Assembly: GCF_017355875.1 (NCBI RefSeq)
Contig: NZ_JAFEWC010000001.1
Location: 1,116,001 to 1,180,000 of the forward strand
Direction of reading: 5' to 3'
DNA: 64,000 nt
DNA from: Aridibaculum aurantiacum
GTDB lineage: Bacteria; Bacteroidota; Bacteroidia; Chitinophagales; Chitinophagaceae
In this document: piece after piece, positions 41,001 to 49,646 of the stretch
Position numbering within the stretch: position 1 is the first letter of the stretch
Layout: every line of letters starts with the position of its first letter
The notes under the pieces: model-generated
What the model was told of the DNA's origin: nothing
Seen by the model: the letters and a program-made list of their open reading frames with translations, nothing else
Database searches by the model: none
Program-made: the position numbers and the translations under genes

Positions 41001-43659
41001 GCAAACATTCACATTAGGAAATCTTGTGTGGAACGATTACGATGGTGATGGTCAAAAAGACGACAATGAATATGGTATTCCAAATTATCCTGTTCGTTTG
41101 TACAGGGACACGAATGGAGATAACCTGCCAGATGGAGAACCAGTTGCTGAAACCATTACAGATGCACAAGGTTTCTACCAGTTCAATTATCTGAGTGCTG
41201 GTGATTACATAGTTAATATTCCAATATTAAAAGGGTATATAAAAAGTGGAACTCGTTCAACCAGCTTTGATCCTAATAATAATTTAGACAATGATAATAA
41301 TGCAGTAAATGTCATTGGTGATAATGCTGAAGGAGGTGAGTTATTTAGTAATGCTATCACATTGGAACCAGGTCAGGAACCAGAAGGGGGTGGTTATGTG
41401 AATAATACTCTAGATATGGCTGTGTGTGGGTTGTACTGGATAGGCAACTTTGTATGGAATGACTTAAATGGCAATGGTATACAAGAACCAGGTGAAAAGG
41501 GGATCAATGGTGTAACAGTTGAAATACGCTTCTCAGATGGAACAACGGGTAAGACGACAACTCATACATACCATGATCCGCGTAATCCTTCTGTGGATAA
41601 TGACGGTTATTATGATTTTAAAAATCTTGGCCCAGGAACGTTCGTAATTATATTCCCAACTTCTGTAAACGGGATGAATCTTACTACGCCAAATTCTGGC
41701 AGTGATGATAAAGTAGACAGTGATCCTTCACAAGCAACTGGTGAAGTAACAGTTGTACTTGTAGATAAGAGTGATCATGATGTGGATGCCGGTTATTCAA
41801 ATGGCACACCACCGCCACCTCCATCCAACCCATGTCCTGAAACAACAAATGCCGAAGGTAATTATGGTGGCTTTGAACTTGGCTACAATAGTTTCGGAGC
41901 GGGTAAAGCGCAGACACAATATTCTAGAGGTATGCCAAGAAATGGTGCTTACGAGATTGTGAAGAAAGCAAGTGATGCCGGCGGAGGCGGTTACCGGAGC
42001 CTGGGCCCACAGTCAGGATCGTATTTCATGCTAAGCCATACCAGGACTTCAAGCAATAATAAGATCTGGTATAAAGATGTATATGTGGTAGAAGGTCAAA
42101 AGTATTCTTTCTGTGCATGGATTGCTAATGCTAAAGCAGAACCTACACAAGGGTTCAGAATAGACCTGATTGTTGACGGTACATCAATAGAAAACGGCGT
42201 GGCAGTATACAATTGGTCACAGGTATGTGGTACCTATACTGCTACAAAAACCGGTAATGTAACCTTCGAAATCAGAGACCTAGATGCACACACTGGACCA
42301 AGCCACTTCCTGGGATTAGATGGTATTTGCATAGGCCCGGATAATACGGTTAGTCGTACAGCCAATCCTACTACACCTGCCAATACTGGTTTTGGTGAAG
42401 AACTTACTGAGAACTGTAATTTAAAAGTTACACTAGCACCAACCGATCCACTATGTAAGGGTCATGTAACTGGTAAAATCAAAACAACCGTTACTGGCAA
42501 CACTGGTGCTCTTACCTATACCTGGAGCAATGGCTCTACAGGTGCTAACCTGGTGAATGTGGGAGCAGGTAGCTATTATGTGAAGGTTAAGGATAAGGAA
42601 ACCGGCTGCGAGGTTACTTCTGATGCAGTGGAACTTACTGATGCAAGTAAAATGGTGGTAACACTTTCCAGCCCTGAAGTAAATGGATACAATGTTCTTT
42701 GCACCAATGGTAACAACGGTAGTATAGAGCTTAAAGTAACTGGTGGAAAAGGCGCTTATAGCTACACCTGGAACAACGGTGCTACTACAGCCAATTTAAC
42801 CAACGTGGTGGCTGGTAAATACACAGTGGTTGTAAAAGATGAATCACAGTGTCCTGCACAAGCTTCCATTGTACTAAAAGAGCCTAAGAATGGCTTATTG
42901 GTAGAGCCAACTGTAAAAGCAGTTGATTGTAACAATCCATCAGGTTCAGTTGCTTTGCGTGTAACTGGCGGTGCAGCTCCTTATACTTATACCTGGAGCA
43001 ACGGTGCTACTTCTCAGAATCTTGATAAAGTAGCAGCGGGCAATTATACTGTAACTGTGAAAGATGCAGTAGGATGTGAAGTATCTAAAACCATCCAGGT
43101 GAAAAATAACCAACTGCAACTGCAGGTGAATGCTGACAGGAACACGCTGGTAGCAGGTTCTGGTATCACTTCTAATATTCTGAAAGCAGAAGCTAACGGT
43201 GGAACAGGAGATTATACCTACACCTGGAGCACCAGCGAAACGTTGAAAACTGTTGGTAAAAACAAAGCAACTGTTAATCCTACAGCTACTACAGATTATA
43301 CTGTAACAGTTAAAGACGGCGCAGGATGTACAGCAACAGCTAACGTAGCAGTAAAAGTGGTGAATGAGGTGTTGGCAGCTAAGCCGGTTGTTACACCAAC
43401 CATTACTGTAGAAGGTATCAAGGTTTCTCCTAATCCTACCAAAGGCATCTTCAATCTTGTGTTGAATGGCCTGGCTACCGGTAAAGCAGAAATAAGAATA
43501 CTGGATGCAAATGGTAAAGAAGTAGCAAACCAGCAGGTAAACATTACCGGCGACATGCAAACTGTTCCATTCAATCTGGTAGGATTACCAAGAGGAATCT
43601 ATTTCGTAGATGTTGTTTCTTCTACCGGAAAGTTCAAAGAGAAGGTAATCATTAAATAA
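38053..43659 (+). CDS. Large T9SS-secreted protein with SdrD_B, lectin-like and SprB repeats
   Basis: 1,868 aa. The signal peptide (WGLLLFALFQLMSLGVQAQ) ends near residue 42. After an N-terminal domain there are seven SdrD_B units (IGDFVWNDLNxNGxQD.GEPGI, starting near residues 187, 303, 418, 700, 857, 985 and 1128), whose Asn/Asp-rich turns bind calcium. Two homologous beta-sandwich modules (about 533-697 and 1259-1432) share GLPRNGxY or GMPRNGAYE, GGGGY, and QICGTY or QVCGTY. Three SprB repeats (1456-1685, YTWSNGxT and GxYxVxVKD) and a PKD-like unit precede a T9SS type A sorting domain (VSPNPTKG to KVIIK). SprB repeats are known from gliding-motility adhesins. It is probably surface-exposed and involved in attachment. 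It ends 24 bp before a strong terminator. Confidence 0.9.
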   Translation: MSNSTCKNLLRLSSVASWRKTGGWGLLLFALFQLMSLGVQAQTYNCPTSGTTTGGHKVVFNGVTYAGSGSNTTSQFSYTITSGYSPSISHFKFGTEGCTNCFDDASDFAGTTGGTPSYGTDPHTKLCGIKFDNGINGGSSKTVTFKLKGYYSVGTIKFAVKAGQNVEYVDICGPICSTPPPVNNSSIGDFVWNDLNKNGKQDAGEPGIANATVTLTLPGGLTRNTTTNNDGFYQFTGLSSGTYRVTFSTPAGFTPSPSNVGDDTKDSDPVNGSVSVTLNSNNQVNNTIDAGFYQSTPTGTGKIGDFVWNDLDKDGIQDNGEPGISGVTVTLTGNGLTLTTTTDGNGKYQFNNLPAGQYTITFTTPSGLTPSPAKQGGNDAKDSDPSGGSVIINLAAGQTNNNIDAGFYDASTPGSGKIGNFVWNDLNKNGIQDAGEQGISNVTVTLTSASGAPTTTTTNANGYYQFVGLNSGNYTITFTTPNGFTPTVSNAGSNDEVDSDPTNGSVTVNLANGQIDNSIDAGFYTTSTSNGVCPPNSVVGEGFENGSFSGGASDLHHGLPRNGSYQVVQNVNQLGGGGYLNITPRNGNFFLAAHTSNDVNDKVWYQTVNVAPNTEYTFCFAATLLKNLGGGANYQLGLYVNGQSIGQGRVTFDWTQICGTYKTGPGQTSLELSIRDPKKGLFFVAIDDICFSPSTPAGNLTLGNLVWNDRDGDGKRDSNEPGIAGATISLYTDNDGDDLPDGAAIRTTTTDENGNYVFTGLHPGRYIASMPILPGYSRSPNNTTGGTVDTPKPGCCSLDPDADEDNDNNLVRLVGSNGPGGVLYTKAITLSQGGEPTNDGDDANGNLTLDLAQCGNAYLGDFVWNDQNGNGIQDPGEPGINGVKVILTFQDGTIDERYTHRYHQTNNQNAPQYNGYYDFPSLGPGTYTITFETPAGYTPSPANQGGNDAKDSDPINGSVQVTVVADQSDFTIDAGFISTTQPAQTFTLGNLVWNDYDGDGQKDDNEYGIPNYPVRLYRDTNGDNLPDGEPVAETITDAQGFYQFNYLSAGDYIVNIPILKGYIKSGTRSTSFDPNNNLDNDNNAVNVIGDNAEGGELFSNAITLEPGQEPEGGGYVNNTLDMAVCGLYWIGNFVWNDLNGNGIQEPGEKGINGVTVEIRFSDGTTGKTTTHTYHDPRNPSVDNDGYYDFKNLGPGTFVIIFPTSVNGMNLTTPNSGSDDKVDSDPSQATGEVTVVLVDKSDHDVDAGYSNGTPPPPPSNPCPETTNAEGNYGGFELGYNSFGAGKAQTQYSRGMPRNGAYEIVKKASDAGGGGYRSLGPQSGSYFMLSHTRTSSNNKIWYKDVYVVEGQKYSFCAWIANAKAEPTQGFRIDLIVDGTSIENGVAVYNWSQVCGTYTATKTGNVTFEIRDLDAHTGPSHFLGLDGICIGPDNTVSRTANPTTPANTGFGEELTENCNLKVTLAPTDPLCKGHVTGKIKTTVTGNTGALTYTWSNGSTGANLVNVGAGSYYVKVKDKETGCEVTSDAVELTDASKMVVTLSSPEVNGYNVLCTNGNNGSIELKVTGGKGAYSYTWNNGATTANLTNVVAGKYTVVVKDESQCPAQASIVLKEPKNGLLVEPTVKAVDCNNPSGSVALRVTGGAAPYTYTWSNGATSQNLDKVAAGNYTVTVKDAVGCEVSKTIQVKNNQLQLQVNADRNTLVAGSGITSNILKAEANGGTGDYTYTWSTSETLKTVGKNKATVNPTATTDYTVTVKDGAGCTATANVAVKVVNEVLAAKPVVTPTITVEGIKVSPNPTKGIFNLVLNGLATGKAEIRILDANGKEVANQQVNITGDMQTVPFNLVGLPRGIYFVDVVSSTGKFKEKVIIK

Positions 43660-43683
43660 CACTTTACTTAAGTGTATAAACTG

Positions 43684-43714
43684 ACAGCTCCCCATTGTTG
43701 GGGAGCTGTTTTTT
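43684..43714 (+). terminator. Terminator of the SprB/SdrD_B protein gene
   Basis: ACAGCTCCCC (43684-43693) pairs perfectly with GGGGAGCTGT (43700-43709) around ATTGTT, followed by TTTTT. It is a strong Rho-independent terminator. Confidence 0.95.
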
Positions 43715-43818
43715 ATTTAGGAGAAGTAAGTTGGCCAATTGGTAGAACGAACTCCAGTATTAGTTCTAAAATATCATCTGGTTTCTTTCCTGGTGGAATA
43801 AAGTTTTCCCTTACGCCA

Positions 43819-44550
43819 TCAACTATTGTTTTTCATACAACCCACAATAATAGCTGTGGCTACAGCAGCATTCAATGATTCGGCGCCACCTATTCTTGGT
43901 ATAGTTACAGGGTGTGTAATGAATGACTTCAACTCTTCGCTGATGCCTTTGCCTTCATTTCCTATTACCAGGATTCCTTCTTCTACTTTTCTGGAGCTAT
44001 AAATATTTTCTCCTTCAAGTAGTGCTCCATACACAGGGACAGTAGCTTCCGAAAGCCACTGGCTCGTGTTTCCGTACCAAACATTTACCCTGCAAAGGCT
44101 ACCCATGGTTGCCTGTACTACTTTTGGATTATACAGTTCTACACAATCTATGGTGCAGACAATTTGGTTAATACCAAACCAATCAGCGATCCTGATGATA
44201 GTGCCCATATTTCCCGGATCCTGGATGGCATCTAGCACGATGGACATCTTCCCATCAGCATTCGGAGATTGATCCGCTGCTTTCTGTTTTACCAGCAACA
44301 ATACCTGGTTTGCCTTGCTCAGGTTAGATAGCTTCTGCAATTCATCTTCAGATACCTCGGTTACAGGAAAAGAAAATGATTCATGCTTTTGCAGGTACTT
44401 ATTGGTAGCGAAGATCTTTAACACCTCAAAGTCACTGTTCAGTATCTCCTCGGCTAGCTTCGGGCCTTCTGCTATAAAGGCTTGCGCCTCGTCACGCTGT
44501 TTTTTGTGGCCTAAAGATTGAATATATTTGAGCTCATTTTTACTCAGCAT
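43819..44550 (-). CDS. TrmH/SpoU-family RNA 2'-O-methyltransferase
   Basis: A 243-aa SPOUT methyltransferase. The N-terminal region (LGHKKQRDEAQAFIAEGPKL) is the substrate-binding domain of the RlmB/TrmH-like group. The trefoil-knot motifs are LDAIQDPGNMGTIIRIADW (motif 1), VIGNEGKGIS (motif 2, SAM-binding) and IPRIGGAESLNAAVATAII (motif 3). It probably transfers a methyl group from S-adenosylmethionine to a ribose 2'-OH of rRNA or tRNA; the exact nucleotide is unknown. Its start codon is only 8 bp from the start of the divergent tamL-like gene, so the two promoters must overlap the neighbouring coding regions. Confidence 0.9.
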   Translation of the reverse strand: MLSKNELKYIQSLGHKKQRDEAQAFIAEGPKLAEEILNSDFEVLKIFATNKYLQKHESFSFPVTEVSEDELQKLSNLSKANQVLLLVKQKAADQSPNADGKMSIVLDAIQDPGNMGTIIRIADWFGINQIVCTIDCVELYNPKVVQATMGSLCRVNVWYGNTSQWLSEATVPVYGALLEGENIYSSRKVEEGILVIGNEGKGISEELKSFITHPVTIPRIGGAESLNAAVATAIIVGCMKNNS

Positions 44551-44558
44551 TGTAGATC

Positions 44559-46940
44559 ATGTTTCAGACGTACCGGAAGGCAAACCTTTATATTTTCTTT
44601 TTATCTGTGGTATTAGCCTTTGCCTCCTGTACAGTTGTAAAAAATTATCCGCCTAATACTCCTTTTGTTTTCGACAACGAAATTAAGCTTGAAGGTGATG
44701 TATCCAAAGATGAAATGAGAAGGATACAGGCTGAGTTGTATAACTATTGGGATGATAGCCTGAAGCCACGCCGCGTTGGGCAGTTCGGAGTTCGTACCAT
44801 TGTTCGCAACCCACCGCGGTTTGATACTTCCTATATCAACCCGAGCATCACCTTTATGCGTTCTTACCTGCAGTCGCAGGGATTTTATAATTCGATAGTA
44901 GAACCTATACTGCCACACGAAATAGATACTGTAGGCGACCAATTGCGTGCAACAGTGCGTATGGCTGTTAACCTCGAAAAAAACCTTCGTATTTCGTCCT
45001 TTACTTTCGATAGTATTCAGCATGATGACCTGCGGGTGCTGGCGAAACAAGATTCTTCTAAAACCCTGCTGAGAGAGAGAAAGCCGTTCAATAAACAACT
45101 GATATCCGGCGAACTGGACAGGCTTGTGAACTTGTACAGGAACAATGGTTACCTGCGTATGAACAGGGAAAATCTATATGCTGAAGTGGATACAACTGAG
45201 GTTGGTTTACTCGACATCACCCTGGATCCATTTGAACAAGCAAGAAGAATAGCCGAGGCAACACAGAGACGTTTGGCCGATCCTACCATTGATGTAGCTA
45301 TACGATCTCGTCCTTCCAACGATACCAATGCTTTTACGCAGTTCTATGTTGGTCGCATCTACCTGTATCCTGAAACAGAAAAAACTGAGATCGTAGATTC
45401 TCTTATTGGAAAAACCTTTCCCCAGGAAATAAATGCAAGACAGTATACCCTAAAGCAACATGTAGGGCTGGTAAAGCTAAGGCCATTGCGTGAGCATACC
45501 TACCTGCGCGAAGGAACGCTGTATGACCAGAGCATGTACTTTAAAACCATCAATGCATATTCGAGCCTGGGGCCATGGAACCAGGTAGATGTGCGGCCGG
45601 TGATACGTGTGGATACAGTGCCAATAGTGGATTTTCATTTTTTTCTGACACCTGCGCCTAAATACTCTTTTGGTACCGACCTGGAAGTAAGTCGGAACAC
45701 CAATAGTATTATTACAGGGAACTTGCTGGGTGTTGCCAATGTCATCACCTTCAGGCGAAGGAATGTAGCAAAGCAGGCAATACAAGCCAGCACCACGCTT
45801 CGAAATGGTATAGAACTTGGCTTGAATGACTCTGTTTCGGTTTTACAAACTTTCCAGTCAAGCATTACACAAACCTTCAGTTTTCCACGCTTCATTACTC
45901 CATTTAGAATTCGCGGTGAAAAGTCACTAGATGACTATAGAACGCTATTAAGTTTAAATGCCTCTTATACCGACAGGCGTAATTTCTTCAAACTAAGTTC
46001 TGCTGTACTTTCTTTTGGTTATGAATGGAAAAGAAAAAATCATGCATGGATCTACCGGCCATTAAATGTGGAATTGTATAGCCTGGATACATTGGCTGGA
46101 TTGCGTTCGGCATTTGTCAACAACCCGTTTTTGCGTAATGCATTCAACACCGGTTATGTTATCAGCCAAACGTTATCGTACAGCTATACCTACCCGGGAA
46201 ACAGGGCGGGTGTTACCAACTTCCTTCGTATTTCAGGCGAGGAGGCCGGTGCTATTTCTGGCAGGTTTCCGGGTTTGCGCGACAAGATCTATCAATACAT
46301 TAAAGGCGAGGCGGAATTCAGGAAGTTGATCAGCTACCGCAGAACTGGCCTTGCATTCAGGTTTTTTGGTGGTGTTGGCTACAACTATAGCAACGACCCG
46401 GTGCTGGGACGATCGCTGCCGTTTTTTAAACAATATATAGCTGGCGGGCCAAACAGCATGCGGGCATGGAATATCAGGCAACTGGGACTGGGCTCTTCTT
46501 TGTTGAGTGATACTTCTTCTGTTTTCAGGGACAGGTTTGGAGATGTGCAGCTGGAGACGAATATAGAATATCGTTACCCATTTTTTACCATCGGATCTAT
46601 AAATGTCAACAGTGCTGTTTTTGCAGATATAGGTAATCTTTGGAACCTGAAGAACCCTCGGAACAATCCAGACTCAGCCAGCGTTTTACGCTTCGATCGC
46701 TTTTTCAGAGACCTTGCTATTGGTGTAGGAACAGGATTACGATTCGATATCAGCTCAATAATGATCAGGCTTGATTTTGCTTATAAAGTGAAAGATCCGG
46801 CACGCGAAAAAAACAATGGATGGATGAGCATCAAAGATTTCTCCTGGACGAATGATGAATACAACATTGTAGATGCGAATGGCAGAAGGATCAGGCGAAA
46901 CAATTATGCTTTCCAGTTAGGTATTGGCCTTCCATTCTAA
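44559..46940 (+). CDS. TamL-like lipoprotein of the BamA/Omp85 family
   Basis: A 793-aa Omp85-family protein. The N-terminus (LYIFFLSVVLAFASC) ends in a lipobox-like Cys at about residue 24. That is the hallmark of TamL, the Bacteroidota lipoprotein relative of TamA/BamA. The next 300 residues are POTRA-like (for example MRRIQAELYNYW, LLDITLDP, KLRPLREHTYLREGTLYDQ). The C-terminal half is a surface-antigen/D15 beta-barrel, with strands such as FGTDLEVSRNTNSIITGNLLG and RFRDLAIGVGTGLRF. It has the usual aromatic end, NNYAFQLGIGLPF. It probably assembles outer-membrane proteins or cell-envelope components. Start codons of this gene and the methyltransferase are 8 bp apart. Confidence 0.87.
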   Translation: MFQTYRKANLYIFFLSVVLAFASCTVVKNYPPNTPFVFDNEIKLEGDVSKDEMRRIQAELYNYWDDSLKPRRVGQFGVRTIVRNPPRFDTSYINPSITFMRSYLQSQGFYNSIVEPILPHEIDTVGDQLRATVRMAVNLEKNLRISSFTFDSIQHDDLRVLAKQDSSKTLLRERKPFNKQLISGELDRLVNLYRNNGYLRMNRENLYAEVDTTEVGLLDITLDPFEQARRIAEATQRRLADPTIDVAIRSRPSNDTNAFTQFYVGRIYLYPETEKTEIVDSLIGKTFPQEINARQYTLKQHVGLVKLRPLREHTYLREGTLYDQSMYFKTINAYSSLGPWNQVDVRPVIRVDTVPIVDFHFFLTPAPKYSFGTDLEVSRNTNSIITGNLLGVANVITFRRRNVAKQAIQASTTLRNGIELGLNDSVSVLQTFQSSITQTFSFPRFITPFRIRGEKSLDDYRTLLSLNASYTDRRNFFKLSSAVLSFGYEWKRKNHAWIYRPLNVELYSLDTLAGLRSAFVNNPFLRNAFNTGYVISQTLSYSYTYPGNRAGVTNFLRISGEEAGAISGRFPGLRDKIYQYIKGEAEFRKLISYRRTGLAFRFFGGVGYNYSNDPVLGRSLPFFKQYIAGGPNSMRAWNIRQLGLGSSLLSDTSSVFRDRFGDVQLETNIEYRYPFFTIGSINVNSAVFADIGNLWNLKNPRNNPDSASVLRFDRFFRDLAIGVGTGLRFDISSIMIRLDFAYKVKDPAREKNNGWMSIKDFSWTNDEYNIVDANGRRIRRNNYAFQLGIGLPF

Positions 46941-46947
46941 GGAATTA

Positions 46948-47628
46948 CTATTCAGCTTTCAGCTCCTCTACCAGCTTTTCCATTTGAGGTGCATCGTTTA
47001 CATGGAATTCTCCAATGCGTGTGCGGCGTAGGCTGCTTAAGTAAGCACCACATCCCAATTGTTTACCAAAATCATGTGCTAAACTGCGGATATAAGTGCC
47101 GGTACTGCAAACCACTTTAAAGTGCACGATGGGAAGCTCGATCATGTCGATACTGAAATGATGTATGGTGATTGTACGTGGATCCAATTCTACTTCAATA
47201 CCTTTTCGCGCCAGCAGGTATACAGGCTTTCCTTCTTTTTTTATTGCAGAATGAATGGGCGGTACCTGCTGTATCTGCCCCATAAAATTTTCTGTGGCAG
47301 TATGAATAACATCATTGGTGATGCCATCAAGGCTACGATGTTCTATAGGGTCACTTTCCAGGTCGTAAGTAGGAGTGGAGGCGCCAAGGGTAAAGGTGCC
47401 GGTATATTCCTTTTCCATACCCATGTACTCGTTTATCTTCTTGGTGTATTTGCCGGTGCAAACAATTAGCAGGCCGGTAGCAAGTGGATCAAGTGTACCT
47501 GCATGCCCTACTTTTTTAATCCTGATGGTATTCCTGATCTTCCGCACCACATCAAATGATGTCCATTCCAGGGGTTTATCTACCAGCATTACCTGCCCTA
47601 GCTCATACTTGTTCAGCACCTTTTCCAT
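46948..47628 (-). CDS. truB: tRNA pseudouridine(55) synthase TruB
   Basis: A 226-aa pseudouridine synthase that makes Psi55 in the T-loop of tRNAs. The frame is open to 47853, but the Met at 47628 matches the start of the family ([20 protein letters not shown]). The upstream residues (AIHSCNANVYLQSPLL...) are not TruB-like. The catalytic Asp lies in [14 protein letters not shown] and the [13 protein letters not shown] motif is present, followed by the [10 protein letters not shown] and SALEKEGK-type motif region ([12 protein letters not shown]). A TACTTTTG promoter box on the minus strand sits at 47633-47640, directly before the start. It lies downstream of xerD on the same strand. Confidence 0.95.
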   Translation of the reverse strand: MEKVLNKYELGQVMLVDKPLEWTSFDVVRKIRNTIRIKKVGHAGTLDPLATGLLIVCTGKYTKKINEYMGMEKEYTGTFTLGASTPTYDLESDPIEHRSLDGITNDVIHTATENFMGQIQQVPPIHSAIKKEGKPVYLLARKGIEVELDPRTITIHHFSIDMIELPIVHFKVVCSTGTYIRSLAHDFGKQLGCGAYLSSLRRTRIGEFHVNDAPQMEKLVEELKAE

Positions 47629-47632
47629 CGGG

Positions 47633-47640
47633 CAAAAGTA
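47633..47640 (-). promoter_or_regulatory. TAnnTTTG -7 box of truB, very close to the ATG
   Basis: The minus strand reads TACTTTTG, matching the Bacteroidota -7 consensus, only 4 nt upstream of the truB ATG, which implies a very short or absent leader. No -33 TTG is evident at the expected distance. Confidence 0.45.
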
Positions 47641-47722
47641 GGGGATTGGCTTTTGATTGTCGATTAGCAGTGGTGACTGCAGGTAGACATTTGCATTACA
47701 GGAGTGTATTGCTGATGGCGTA

Positions 47723-48622
47723 CTACTGGAAAGCAGGATGAAACTGCTGGAGGGTACTTCGTAGAAAATCCCTGTCGAGGTGCGTGTAGATTTCAGTGGT
47801 GGTAATGCTTTCGTGGCCCAGCATTTCCTGCACCGCACGCAGGTCGGCGCCACCTTCTACTAAATGTGTAGCAAAGGAATGGCGAAACGTGTGGGGCGAA
47901 ATGGTCTTGTTGATCTTGGCCTTTTGCGCCAGCTCTTTAATGATGTAAAAGATCATGACACGAGAGATCTTTCCACCGCGTTTGTTCAGGAAGAGAACAT
48001 CATCGCAACCCTTAGCTCTGGGTTGATGCACCCGCACCGTATCCTTGTAAAGCTTTATACACTTAATGGCTTCACTGCCTATAGGAACCAAACGTTCTTT
48101 ATTGCCTTTGCCAATTACTCTTATAAAACCAACATCAAGATACAGGCAGCTCAACTGCAGGTTTACCAACTCAGTTACCCGCAGGCCACAGCTATACAAA
48201 GTTTCTAAAATGGCTTTATTGCGTGTGCCTTCAGGTTTACTAAGATCCAACTGGCCTATGATGCTTTCTATCTCTTCGAAAGAAAGTGTGTCAGGAAGCT
48301 TGCGCTGCAGCTTTGGTCCTTCCAACAGTGTTGTTGGGTCATTGGTGACGATATTTTCTGTTAGGCAATATTTAAAAAACCCTTTGATGCCAGAGATGAT
48401 ACGTGCCTGCGATGCTGGTGTCATACCAAGTTCGGCTACCCATTTTACAAATTGTTGTAGCGTCTTAAGATCAATATCCGCAGGAGAAGCTTTGTCACCT
48501 GTAAGTAGCAAGAAAGAAGTTAACTTATCCACATCGCGCAGGTATGCCTCAACTGAATGATCGCTCAGCGATTTTTCCAGTTGCAGGTAGGCTTTATATC
48601 CATTTTTGTATGACGTCCACAT
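47723..48622 (-). CDS. xerD: Tyrosine recombinase XerD-like
   Basis: A 299-aa site-specific recombinase of the XerC/XerD family, resolving chromosome dimers at dif. The N-terminal SAM-like DNA-binding domain (residues about 1-95) is followed by the catalytic domain with the complete RKHRHY set: Arg in SCGLRVTEL, Lys in GKGNKERLVP, His-x-x-Arg in HTFRHSFATH, His in MLGHESITTT and Tyr in EIYTH. The length and the ATG at 48622 agree with the family, and a GAAGGAG sequence sits about 10 nt upstream. It precedes truB on the same strand, although truB may have its own promoter. XerD is preferred over XerC because of the close overall resemblance. Confidence 0.88.
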   Translation of the reverse strand: MWTSYKNGYKAYLQLEKSLSDHSVEAYLRDVDKLTSFLLLTGDKASPADIDLKTLQQFVKWVAELGMTPASQARIISGIKGFFKYCLTENIVTNDPTTLLEGPKLQRKLPDTLSFEEIESIIGQLDLSKPEGTRNKAILETLYSCGLRVTELVNLQLSCLYLDVGFIRVIGKGNKERLVPIGSEAIKCIKLYKDTVRVHQPRAKGCDDVLFLNKRGGKISRVMIFYIIKELAQKAKINKTISPHTFRHSFATHLVEGGADLRAVQEMLGHESITTTEIYTHLDRDFLRSTLQQFHPAFQ

Positions 48623-48706
48623 GGGCTTCTGCTCCTTCTAAATTTTCTTTGGCTGCTACGTGCAACATAGCACGTATTTGCTACATTCGGCTATACAATC
48701 TTCTAC

Positions 48707-49210
48707 ATGCTGCCTGTCAACCTCCGTTCCTTTCGCACCAAAGTTCGCCACCACAAACAAGCTATGATCAACTTCCTGCAGAAGCTGGAACAGCAGCCGC
48801 CAAAAAACCTTGATAAACTAGCTGAGGAAATAGCTCCTGCTGTATGGAAAGCTACCGACTGCCTTACCTGTGCTAACTGCTGCAAAAGGATGAGCCCGAC
48901 ATTCACAGCGAAGGATATAAAAAGGATAGCGGCTTATGTAGGTATGACGCCAAAGGAATTTAAAGCTAAATGGCTGTGGGTGCCACCGGATGATAAGGAT
49001 TGGTTGAACCGCAATCAGCCTTGCCAGTTCCTGGATGTGCGTACGAATTTGTGCAGCATCTATGAAGTGCGTCCTGCTGATTGTGCAGGTTTTCCGCACC
49101 TCACCAAAAAGAAAATGGTGGAATACATCCATGTTCACCAGCAAAATATTACCTATTGCCCTGCCACTTATATGATGGTAGAAAAGCTGATGGTAAGGGT
49201 GGCGCTGTAA
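48707..49210 (+). CDS. YkgJ-family cysteine-cluster protein
   Basis: A 167-aa protein. Cys residues cluster in the pattern CLTCANCCKRM (near residues 53-60) and, after LNRNQPCQF, in LCSIYEVRPADCAGFPHL. This is typical of the YkgJ family, thought to bind a metal ion or an iron-sulfur cluster. No catalytic function is established. It is divergent from xerD (85 bp apart) and ends exactly where the convergent YraN gene ends, with the two stop codons adjoining at 49210/49211. Confidence 0.85.
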   Translation: MLPVNLRSFRTKVRHHKQAMINFLQKLEQQPPKNLDKLAEEIAPAVWKATDCLTCANCCKRMSPTFTAKDIKRIAAYVGMTPKEFKAKWLWVPPDDKDWLNRNQPCQFLDVRTNLCSIYEVRPADCAGFPHLTKKKMVEYIHVHQQNITYCPATYMMVEKLMVRVAL

Positions 49211-49573
49211 TTACAGGTAAACATCCTGGTTGAACCAATAATCAATTTGTTCACCCTTTACAAGGATGGCCAGCACATCAAATTGTATCCATTTCCACCC
49301 GGGGTTTAAAAATTGGTATTGTTCGGCTGCGTCTTTCAGGTTTTTAAATTTTTGCCTGGTGATGCTATCCTCAGGATTGCCATAACGGGTGCTGCGGCGG
49401 GTTTTTACTTCAATGAAATGAAGTGTATCTCCTTTCTCCGCTATCAGGTCAACCTCCCAGTGACGGAAACGCCAGTTTGTTTCGCGGATCAGGAAACCTT
49501 TTGCAGTCAGCCATTCTGCAGCCAGTTTTTCACCTTCTATACCAGTATCGTTATGATCGGCCATGTTGTTCAA
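49211..49573 (-). CDS. YraN family endonuclease-like protein (UPF0102)
   Basis: A 120-aa protein of the YraN/UPF0102 family, which has a restriction-endonuclease-like fold. The conserved GIEGEKLAAEWL start and the nuclease-like motif EVDLIAEKGDTLHFIEVKTRRS (Asp, then Glu-x-Lys) are present. Its role is unproven in the family, but a DNA-processing function is inferred. Met at 49564 (MADHND) is an alternative start. It converges with the YkgJ gene and is followed upstream by the divergent manA. Confidence 0.85.
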   Translation of the reverse strand: MNNMADHNDTGIEGEKLAAEWLTAKGFLIRETNWRFRHWEVDLIAEKGDTLHFIEVKTRRSTRYGNPEDSITRQKFKNLKDAAEQYQFLNPGWKWIQFDVLAILVKGEQIDYWFNQDVYL

Positions 49574-49616
49574 CTTTTACATGCAGCTACGGCGGCTTTT
49601 TATGGCTGCCTCTTTG

Positions 49617-49624
49617 TATGTTTG
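49617..49624 (+). promoter_or_regulatory. TAnnTTTG -7 box upstream of manA
   Basis: TATGTTTG matches the Bacteroidota -7 consensus, 22 nt before the manA TTG start. No clear TTG is seen at the -33 distance. Confidence 0.45.
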
Positions 49625-49646
49625 AATATTAAAAAACAAACTGCTT

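Noticed and set aside
42946-43574. Minus-strand frame of about 200 codons in the SprB-type gene
   Set aside because: It is antisense to well-recognised SprB repeats and a T9SS domain; nothing supports translation.
47629-47853. 75-residue N-terminal extension of TruB
   Set aside because: The residues are Cys/Ser-rich and unlike the TruB family, and they overlap the xerD 3' region; the Met at 47628 fits the family start.
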